Of a stretch of 15,210 nucleotides of DNA, positions 8,474 to 15,210 are shown in pieces (the stretch's first letter is position 1; each line of letters starts with the position of its first letter). The notes below the pieces were generated by a model. That model was not told the DNA's origin and did no database searches. It worked only from the letters and a program-made list of their open reading frames with translations. The position numbers and the translations under genes are program-made. The stretch spans positions 1 to 15,210 of the forward strand of contig JAEUBA010000261.1 of NCBI GenBank assembly GCA_018257865.1. Reading direction: 5' to 3'. The DNA comes from Stereocaulon alpinum (taxonomy: Eukaryota > Ascomycota > Lecanoromycetes > Lecanorales > Stereocaulaceae).

Positions 8474-8493
8474 GGGCGGGGCGGGGCGGGGCG
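8474..8493 (+). other. G-rich tandem GGGGC tract, G-quadruplex candidate
   Basis: Plus strand reads gggcggggcggggcggggcg: four G-runs of 3-4 separated by single C. It fits the G-quadruplex pattern and on the minus strand gives CCCCGCC boxes. It contains no CA or TG, so RIP cannot touch it, and it stands out sharply in this AT-rich block. It lies upstream of the minus-strand degenerate gene, so a promoter role is possible but unproven. Confidence 0.7.
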
Positions 8494-8965
8494 AATATAA
8501 TAAACGCTTCTCCAGTTAGGCGTAGGGGGTAAAAAGGATATAGGATTATTAGTAGACTATACTAGTAGTCTATTATTTATTCCCGCTAAGATACCCCGCT
8601 ACACCTTCCTAATATTTAAGTAGATAATAGAGAATATATACTATACTCCTTTACTTTCGATTTCTATATATATATTTTATTACTTAATCTTTTTAGAATT
8701 ATAAACCTAAGATCTTAATTTTATACCCTAATTAGCTTAAACTTATACTTGTTATAGCTAGTAACTATAGTTTATAAAGAGCTATATTAAAGTCTTCTAG
8801 TTAAAGAAGGACTTATCCGTTAACCCTAAATAAGCCTACGGTACCTTAATATAACTCTTATAATAAACTTTAGGTAACTATATTAGGTTATAATAATCGC
8901 CGTCGTAAGTAGTAGCTTAATAATTCTAACTCTAACGAGAATTAATAAATAATAAGCCTTATAAA

Positions 8966-9085
8966 GGTAAGATCTAAAGTATATTATACCTCTTTATTAT
9001 AGCTAATAATAAGCTTAGATAAGAAAGATAAGAATATCCCTAGATTTATAGCTTACTTCGTAGTAGGGTAATATTAGATCTTACC
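8966..9085. repeat. Inverted repeat, 12-bp perfect arms
   Basis: GGTAAGATCTAA (8966-8977) and TTAGATCTTACC (9074-9085) are perfect complements about 96 bases apart. Similarity extends outward through a TTATAA motif on both sides with a few unmatched bases. The size is compatible with a small MITE-like element or a cruciform, but I see no clear target-site duplication. Confidence 0.6.
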
Positions 9086-9100
9086 TAAGCTTATAAAAAT

Positions 9101-9196
9101 ACCTTCCTCCTTTTTAGAAAGACCTACTTAGACTATAAATATAAAACTACCTTCCTCCTTCTTAAAAAGACCCACCTATATTATTATAAAGACTGT
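9101..9196. repeat. Divergent 48-bp tandem duplication
   Basis: ACCTTCCTCCTT at 9101 recurs at 9149 with similar following sequence (tagaaagacctactta against taaaaagacccaccta). The period is 48 bp, or 16 codons. The copies are more diverged than the other tandem repeats in the window. No product recognised. Confidence 0.65.
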
Positions 9197-9404
9197 TAGT
9201 AATATCTTAAAATCCGTTATTATTAGATAAGATATTAACTTTAAAGGTATCTATATCTACCTATATACCTATACGATTATTATCTAGTTAGAAGACTATA
9301 GCCTTAGTATTATAATACCCTATAACTAGCTATATAGTCCTAAAGCCTTCCGCAGCGCCTAAGCGGTTAAGGAGTACCTTATTAATAACCTTATATATAG
9401 ATAG

Positions 9405-9850
9405 TGTTAAAATATAATAGGTAGAATACTTAATTCTCTAGCTAAGTGCGACTGTGCGAGATATATATAAGGGTTAGGGCTAAGCCTTAGTTATTAATAA
9501 CTAAGCCTTAGGATATCGAACACTCGAATTTTAATACTCCTACTTAAATATAGTACGCTAAATACTAGATATATTAAATTATAGTCCGCTAAAATAACTA
9601 ATTTACTATACGCTAGTTATAACTACTTTTTACCCTAAATACTTAGTATTTAGTAGGATAGTAGAGCTTATCTTTTACTACTACTACTAAAACTTTCTAG
9701 AAAAATAGTAAAATACGGTTATTTAAATTTTTATTCTAATAATTATCTTATATATACTAATTTCCTACTAATAGTTAGTCGGGTAGTATATAGGGCTAAT
9801 AGATATTATAAGGTATAATAATAGCTTTAAGGATAATCTAAGTATAGTTA
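9405..9850 (-). repeat. Copia LTR (446 bp), first of a head-to-tail pair
   Basis: Minus-orientation LTR of the same family and exact length as the LTR at 4083-4528. Its 3' terminus retains TTTTAACA (plus strand tgttaaaa at 9405) and its 5' terminus is TAACTATAC at 9850. The flanking bases 9400-9404 (gatag) have no matching partner at 9851-9855, so it is not a simple solo LTR with a target-site duplication. It has lost most CA/TG and carries the 20-bp palindrome at 9486-9505. Confidence 0.88.
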
Positions 9851-9851
9851 C

Positions 9852-10328
9852 TATTAAAATGTAATAGGTAGAACACTTGATTATCTAGCTAAGTGCGACT
9901 GTGTGAGATATAAATAAGGGTTAGTGCTAAGTCTTAGTTATTAATGCTAAGGCTTGGTATACGAACACCCGAATTTTAACACTCCTACTTAAACAGAGCA
10001 TAGTACGCTAAATACTAGATAATTAAATTATAGTCCGCTAAAACGACTAATTTACTATACGCTAGTTGCAACTGCTTTTCACCTTAATAACCCGTTACTT
10101 AGTAGGATTTCACCTTAAATACCTAGTATTTAGTAGGATAGTAGAGCTTATCTTTTACTATTACTACCAAAACTTTCCAGAAAATAATAAAATACGGTTA
10201 TTTAAATTTTTATTTTCCCTATTAGCCTATATATACCAATTTCTTACTAATAAGCAGTTAGGCAGTATATAGGGTTAATAGATACTGTGAAGTATAATAA
10301 TAGCTCTAGGGATAATCCGGGTATAGTA
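9852..10328 (-). repeat. 3' LTR of Copia copy B (477 bp), lightly mutated
   Basis: It adjoins the pol 3' end of copy B and so is its 3' LTR. It is 31 bp longer than the other LTRs because of an internal tandem duplication (10078-10108 and 10109-10139). Unlike everything around it, it retains dozens of CA/TG sites. Many align with TA in the LTR at 9405-9850, for example GTTGCAACTGC here against GTTATAACTAC there. The 20-bp palindrome of the other copies is disrupted here. It is separated from the LTR at 9405-9850 by one base (9851). Confidence 0.88.
10078..10139. repeat. 31-bp tandem duplication inside an LTR
   Basis: TTCACCTTAA...TTAGTAGGA occurs at 10078 and again at 10109, with several differences between the units. 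The other LTR copies have a single unit, which explains the 477 against 446 bp lengths. Confidence 0.85.
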
Positions 10329-11970
10329 GGCCCTAATTAAGTAGTATTCGCGCGCGATTCTTAGGGATACTCCTACTGGATCTAGGTAGCTACTCCTACT
10401 AGAGCTCTGCCTTAGGCGATATATTCTAAGCCTAAGTTATTGCGGAACTCTATAAACTTATTCTTATAGAGGGGTTTAGTAAGCCTATTAGCGACTTAAC
10501 ACTTAGTAGGCGTATAGCGAAGGTCTACTGTACTATTAGTAACTTACTCCCTAATAAAGTAGTAGCGTATATCGATATACTTGCTATAAGTATAGAATTC
10601 CGGATTCTTTACGAGGGCGATTACGCCCTAATTATCCCTATAGATAATTACCGCCTAGGGTTCCTAGCTACTAGGCTTAAGCTGCCTTAGTAGGTTTTGA
10701 AGCTATACCGCTTCCTTAGACGCTAGGGTCTAACCGATATATTTAGCCTTATAGGTAGAAAGGGCTATAATAGGTTATCGCTTAGATAACTAGCTAATAG
10801 CCCTACTACCTATATTAAAGATATACCTTAAGGTGGATTAGCGCGTATCGCGGTCTCCCGCCTAATTAGAGTTAGTATAGCCTATTAGTAGCTAAATTAG
10901 TCCTAAGAACGTTAATTAGTATTTAGTTATTAACTTAAGATATTAGAAGATTCGTTTAACCGTACCCTAATAAGCTTATATTAGGTTTATACTATAGCGG
11001 CTGACTACTAATACGGGGTATACGATATTAGGTTAAGTCCTTAGTATTATATATATTAGCGACCTAGTAGCCTTTTAATATAGTAGGCGGTCTTAGGCGT
11101 TAGCTTAGAAACTATTAGGGGTTTTTTTAAGATAGTAAGTTATCTCTATAGGGGTTATAGTTTCTTTATATTCCTAAAGGCTAAAGTCCCGAAGTACTTT
11201 CTTAATATAGGCCTCTTAGCTTAGTTATAGCGTTTATTATTAGTAGTTTTAGGTAACTATTATCCCTAGGTAATAGCTATATAGCCTAAGATCTATTATA
11301 TAGAATTAATAGTTAAGGGTATCTTTAACCCTTTAAATAACTTCCTTACTAAGGCCCGTAATTAGTAAATTATCTATATATAGGGTAGTTAGTATCCTAT
11401 CTTTAGGGTTAATAAATATACTTAAGTTAGCTTCTAATAGGATAATACCTAATTTAGCGTTTATAAAGCTAGCGAAGGTATTATACTATACTTAAGGGGA
11501 TTATTTTAGGCCGTATAGAGCCTTATTTAGGTAGTAAACTTTTACTTCCCCTTAAATAAAGCCTTTAGGCTATTTTATAAAGATCTCCTCTTCTATATCC
11601 CTATAGAGGAATACTATTTTAATATCTATCTACTCTAGGTCCTAATCTATAGCGGTAGTAATTATAAATATAGCCTTATAGCTTATAAGTTTAACTACTA
11701 AGGTAAAAGTCTTATTATAATTAAGACCTTTTTATTATTTAAAGCCTTAAATAACCTAGCGTACCTTATAGTATATAATTTCCCCTTTAGGGCTATACTT
11801 TAAGGTATAGACCTATCTACCCCTAAAAACTTTCTAGCTATCTAAGGGCGATATTAGTATCTAAGTATTATTAATTATAAGGGAGTTAAATTTATTATTT
11901 ATAGCGAGCTCTTACTATATTTTATATATATTATTAGCTATTACTTCAGCGTAGGTTTTAGGTTTATAGG
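10329..11970 (-). pseudogene. Copia copy B pol: RT and RNase H, RIP-degraded
   Basis: Same region as in copy A, on the opposite strand. The RT active site at 11369-11374 reads YIDN, as in copy A, in place of YVDD. RNase H has AGDRDTR (around 10845-10865), retaining the Asp that is Asn in copy A, followed by ALSTYKAKYI and EAVQL blocks. The end of the frame reads across the LTR boundary into 10328-10270, so the original pol stop codon probably lay about 50-60 bases inside the LTR. This copy keeps more CA/TG near 10330-10600 than copy A does at the equivalent place. Stops are frequent; inactive. Confidence 0.86.
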
Positions 11971-12430
11971 GTTCCGCTAAATTCGCTTAAGCTAGTAGAG
12001 AGATCGCTAAATACCTATAGAGGGGATCTAGCGAGAGATTCTATATATTAGGGATATTAAGCTTAAGGTATATTACTAGGACTTAAGTTATCTCTCGCTC
12101 TTCTATAGTACCTATTATTATTAGTAATACTAGCTATAATAGGGCTGGAGAGCCTAGTATTAATAGTAAACTTAGGCTTAGAGAAGGAGAATATAATATT
12201 TCTCTAGAAGTTAGGGGTAAGGGAGGTAATTCTCCCCCTAAAGGAGGTAATTCTCCTAAGGATTCTTAGTTAGGTAATTATACTAGGGATATATCTAAGT
12301 TAAAGTTAATAGAATTTTAATTCCTATTATATACCTCCCTTAAAGCGGAGGTTTATTAGCGTTTAGCTAGGGGTTCTTTACCCCTATAGAAGCAGGGCAG
12401 TTTCTCCTATATATAGACGTTAATAGCGCG
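11971..12430 (-). pseudogene. Copia copy B pol: integrase-RT linker
   Basis: Low-conservation hinge between integrase and RT. On the minus strand, codon-periodic repeats read GELPP twice with 21-bp spacing (12222-12235 and 12243-12256, plus strand ggaggtaattctcc). Ser/Arg/Glu-rich sequence near 12000-12110 is typical of such linkers. No catalytic function is expected here. Confidence 0.6.
12222..12256 (-). repeat. 14-bp repeat pair in the integrase-RT linker
   Basis: GGAGGTAATTCTCC occurs at 12222-12235 and 12243-12256. The 21-bp period equals seven codons, so it is a small in-frame repeat. Confidence 0.75.
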
Positions 12431-12449
12431 GATAATAGCGCGCTATTTT

Positions 12450-13560
12450 AATAATTATAAGTAAAAAATATAGCTATCCCCTTTAAATCCTAAGAGGAAA
12501 TAGGGGTTACTTTTATCTATAAATTTCTTTTAGAGATAGTTTCGTACTTATATTTTAGAGCTAAGGGTTCTTAGGTACCTAAGATAGGACTTATACTTAT
12601 AAAAGGCCTTATATAAGGTCTTTCTAAGCTTTATAACTAGGCTTTAGATAGTAAGGTAATTAGCTATTTTTATAATTTCTAGCTAAAAAGACTTATTAAG
12701 TTTAGAGCCTAATAGTAGAGGGTAAGTATATCTAATAAAGACCTACCCGAAATATTTAGTAGTCCTATTTTATTCTAGGTTTCTAAGTATTATAGGCTTA
12801 TAGATAATCCCTTTAAGACTAAGGTATTCTTAAAAGGTTCCTTTAATATATTCGCCCCTATTATCTATATATAGGCGTTAAATTAGGCGCCCTATTTATT
12901 TATACTTATACTAAAACCGTTAGAATAGATCCCTAAGCTCTGATTTATATTTTATATAGTAGACTTTAGAGTAGTAGGTAAAGTTATTTTTAAAGGTAAC
13001 TACCTATTTATTACTATTAAAGCTAATAGGCTTAATAGGTCCTATAATATTACTATAAATAAATTCTATTAGGCGTATTCTAAGTTTAATAAAGTCCTTA
13101 TATAGGGTAGACTAATAATAGCTTAGAATATAATATTTATAGGTTAATTTATTTAAGAATTTCTTTAAAAAGTCTACTCTAGTAGCTATATTAGGTAGCT
13201 AATCTATATTTTATTAACCTATATAATCTATACGGGCGTATTAGAGCTAGTAGATAGCGTCTAGAGGTACGCTATATATATTTAATATAAGTTATTACCC
13301 CTAAGGAAGTTCTAATATATAGAGGCCGAATTATTATTTAGTAATTATATTACTAAGCTTAGGGTATAAGATTATATAGCCGTTTTTAGCGAATTTAATA
13401 TAGATTCTAATATCTATTAGCTAAAAGCCTAAGAGAAGGTTTACCCCTAGCTTAGATATATAAAGGATATTATATAGTAGTATATTCTTCCTTAGGTATA
13501 AGATCTTTACTATCCTACGCCTAATAAGCTTAAGCTATATCCTACTAATTTTAGTAATTA
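12450..13560 (-). pseudogene. Copia copy B pol: integrase, RIP-degraded
   Basis: Integrase joins element DNA to the host chromosome. Visible on the minus strand in order: GVNLL...GF near 13420, as in the Copia protease-integrase spacer; GPIKP near 13045; the second catalytic Asp in IDNRGEY (12848-12868), where Copia has SDN-GGEY; and the catalytic Glu region at 12752-12775, reading E-stop-NRTTK where Copia has EQNG-x-x-E. Then comes the post-core block KKFIDKSNPYFLLGFKG near 12530-12480, matching the usual K-x-D-x-R-x-x-x-x-FVGY signature. The catalytic Glu is now Lys (GAA to AAA after a T), the Gln codon is a stop and Gly is Arg. All are changes that RIP makes. Inactive. Confidence 0.82.
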
Positions 13561-13700
13561 GAGTATTAATAGTAGGCTTAAAGGTTATAAAGTCGGAGCG
13601 CTAATAGAACGAGTACTATATATATCCTATATTAATAATAGTTAGGCCTAATAGATTAACTTCTAGTATTATTACTATTATATATCTAATATTAATTATA
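13561..13700 (-). pseudogene. Copia copy B pol: retropepsin active-site region
   Basis: The aspartic protease cuts the Gag-Pol polyprotein. At 13622-13633 the minus strand reads NIGY where the Copia active site has DTGC or DSGA. GAT to AAT, ACA to ATA and TGT to TAT are all CA/TG-to-TA changes. It is followed by RSDFITFKP, a typical Copia continuation. The catalytic Asp is lost. Confidence 0.72.
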
Positions 13701-15210
13701 GGGACCCTATTTATACTAGTACCTTAAATATTAAAGTTACTATTAGTAGTAAGGGTCCTAAATATTAGCCCTTTAATAGGGCTATTATTATATTTAAACT
13801 TCTATTTCTTAGACCTTTTATCCTTAGACTTAAACTTCTTATAGTAAGGGTAGTATTCTTAAGGCTTATTATTCCTAAAGTTATAGTCTTTAGTAGACTT
13901 CCTACCTATAAATATTACTAGTCTAGAGTACTTATATTACGCTTAGATTTATTATTCTTTATTAGCGGTAACTAGGGAGACCTTATTAAAGTTAATTTTA
14001 TTAGCGCTAAATAGGGCGTAGCTTTAAATATAAGCTATTTTAAAGATATTATAAGCTTTACTAAGTCCTAAAAGATAGAGGTAAATTAGGTATAGTTTTA
14101 ATAGGGCTACTTTAGTATTAAGCTCCTTAAGTTTAGTATTAACCTCTTAAAACTTCTAAGTATATTTAGCGATATCCTTAGAGGATTCTAAAGAGGTTAA
14201 ATAAAGGTATTATACTAATTTAATATAAATACTAGTCCCTTTAGGCTTAAAGTTTAAGGAGACTTTAGTTAGAATCTTATCCGCTATAATAAGATTCTTT
14301 ATAATTTTCTAAGTATTAAACCTAAGTTAGTTATAAATTATAGTATAGGCTTTTACTTAGGTTTTAGTAGTAAAAGGTTTTAAGTTATTAAGTATAAGCT
14401 AATTATCTATCTCCTTAACCTACTAGAAGTACCTAAAGTTAGACTTTAAGATAGAGATAGAGGTAAGTAGGAAGCTTCTACTACTACTATAAGATTCTTT
14501 AGCTACTATAAGACTCTTTAGCTACTATAATATAAGTATTTATATTTTAGAAGAGAGTTATAGGCTTTAGAGGTCTTTAAGTTAGCTAAGTCTTTTAAGG
14601 ATAAGTAGTAGTAATAATTATTTCCTTATACTATTATTTTACTAAGGGACCTAAGGGAGCTTAAGATAGTATATATTTAGCTTAAAGGCTAAAGATATTA
14701 GAATTACTAAGAGGTTCTAAGGTTAATTTACTAGCTTTAGAATTAGAGTTATAAGGAAATAGTAACTATTCTAAGGGTATATAATTAATATTAACGTAGT
14801 TAAGAGGTAACTTATTAAATTAGATTAGGTCCTAAAGAAGGTACTAAAAGTACTTATATTTAAAGCGGTAGTATACTTAAGTAATAGTATTTATATACTA
14901 GATAGGGTTTAAATTAGTAGTAGATAGTATTAAGTTAGAAGATAAAGAAGATAATAGATTTCTAGCTATATTAATAGTAGATATTTTATAGATATCTCCT
15001 AAGGATTTTAACCTTAGTATTTTAGTAGCTAGGGTAATACTAGCCTCTAATTTATTAGGAAAGATAGTAGGGGATATTAGCCTTTAATAATAGCTAAGGA
15101 TACTAGCCTTTAACTTATTAGGAAAGAAAAGAATTAAGGGGTTAGGACTTAGCCTTTTTAGTAATTAATAATTAATTACTTTCTAAGCGTCTAAAAAGTC
15201 TTATTTTTAA
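13701..15210 (-). pseudogene. Copia copy B gag region and 5' leader, RIP-degraded
   Basis: Gag would form the virus-like particle. On the minus strand readable segments include LKDLANLKTSKAYNS near 14580, a long stretch with FILNQYNTF-like sequence near 14220, and a basic segment KKFKSKDKRSKK near 13820 just before protease. The basic segment sits where a nucleic-acid-binding knuckle would be; Cys/His codons there appear as Tyr (CPYC-like to YPYY), which fits TGC/CAC loss, so a zinc knuckle is inferred only. Bases 14764-15210 duplicate 4529-4975 of copy C, which marks this as the 5' internal region. The gag start and 5' LTR lie to the right of the window. Confidence 0.68.
14764..15210 (-). 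repeat. Direct copy of 4529-4975 (Copia 5' internal region)
   Basis: Collinear match with 4529-4975, mostly differing by C/T and G/A. Here the sequence continues leftward into gag at 14763, whereas at 4529 it abuts copy A's LTR. That contrast proves that copy A inserted into a Copia element of this same family. Confidence 0.9.

Larger units (their letters stand above)
8494..9404. other. Unassigned AT-rich stretch with small repeats
   Basis: No gene recognised. It holds an imperfect palindrome near 8552-8572 (tagact...agtcta), a 12-bp inverted repeat (8966-8977 and 9074-9085), a divergent 48-bp duplication (9101-9196) and a tRNA A-box-like segment near 9356-9375. It ends where the LTR at 9405 begins. 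Confidence 0.5.
9852..15210 (-). mobile_element. Ty1/Copia retrotransposon copy B, nearly complete (5' LTR off right edge)
   Basis: Minus-orientation element with 3' LTR (9852-10328), RNase H, RT, integrase, protease, gag and the 5' internal region, in the standard Copia order (integrase before RT). Compared with copy C, about 400 bp of internal sequence plus the 5' LTR should lie just beyond 15210. That would give an internal region near 5.3 kb and a whole element near 6.2 kb. It has no Helitron at the site corresponding to 2479/2480. It is heavily RIP-mutated except for its LTR and, to a lesser degree, the adjacent pol end. Confidence 0.87.

Noticed and set aside
8831..8841. Telomere-like TAACCCTAA
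   Set aside because: Single occurrences only, no tandem array; similar 6-9 base matches occur inside pol coding sequence.
5504..9404. Internal region of an LTR element with the LTR at 9405-9850 as its 5' LTR
   Set aside because: The sequence directly after that LTR's 3' end on the minus strand (CTATCTATATATAAGG) has no adjacent primer-binding site like the one at 5353-5371, and no gag or pol motif was found in the stretch.
9405..9850. Simple solo LTR
   Set aside because: The flanks 9400-9404 (gatag) and 9851-9855 (ctatt) do not form a 5-bp direct repeat, and another LTR abuts it one base away.
10066..10272. 68-codon open frame on the plus strand
   Set aside because: It lies antisense within the lightly mutated LTR (9852-10328), begins with TTG not ATG, is low-complexity and hydrophobic, and is open only because this LTR escaped RIP-made stops.
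1..15210. Reassigned stop codons (TAG/TAA read as Gln or Trp) as an explanation for the interrupted frames
   Set aside because: Catalytic residues are also changed by missense in the same CA/TG context, and TG/CA loss occurs in non-coding LTRs too. Mutation explains both; recoding does not.
1..15210. CpG methylation decay
   Set aside because: CpG remains frequent (for example cgcgcgcgaatac near 10350) while TG, the product of CpG decay, is almost absent. The opposite would be expected.

Overview
This window looks like a gene-poor, AT-rich repeat block from a filamentous ascomycete fungus (Pezizomycotina). The main reason is the base signature. CA and TG dinucleotides are almost absent over most of the 15.2 kb, TA is everywhere, and CpG survives. 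That is the mark of repeat-induced point mutation (RIP, C to T at CpA on either strand), not of CpG-methylation decay. I see no intact protein gene, rRNA, convincing tRNA or CRISPR array. What remains are transposon pseudogenes that can still be read through long frames broken mainly by TAG/TAA stops.

Layout. (1) 1-2479, plus strand: 3' portion of a Helitron with a Pif1-type helicase domain in one frame for about 2.4 kb. It ends in a canonical hairpin plus CTAG. (2) 2480-4528, plus: 3' half of a Ty1/Copia element (copy A: reverse transcriptase, RNase H, 446-bp LTR) into which the Helitron inserted. (3) 4529-5371, minus: 5' internal part of another Copia copy of the same family (copy C), interrupted by copy A. 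It keeps a primer-binding site for a half initiator-Met tRNA, next to a truncated LTR (5372-5503). (4) 5504-9404: a non-LTR stretch with a degenerate minus-strand reading frame. It carries a SNF2/helicase-like motif I, two minisatellites (24 bp x5 and about 45 bp x5), a 75-bp tandem duplication, a G-rich quadruplex-type tract and several inverted or direct repeats. (5) 9405-10328: two LTRs head to tail. (6) 10329-15210, minus: almost the whole internal region of Copia copy B (RNase H, RT, integrase, protease, gag). Its 5' LTR lies beyond the right edge.

How it fits together. The order of events can be read as copy C first, then copy A into C, then the Helitron into A. Copy B is a separate insertion whose intact sequence shows the Helitron's empty target site and joins copy C's sequence to gag. 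RIP then mutated nearly everything. The second LTR (9852-10328) retains far more CA/TG than its neighbours and is the best local proxy for the unmutated LTR. Coordinates of degenerate coding regions are approximate; terminus and LTR coordinates were counted base by base.
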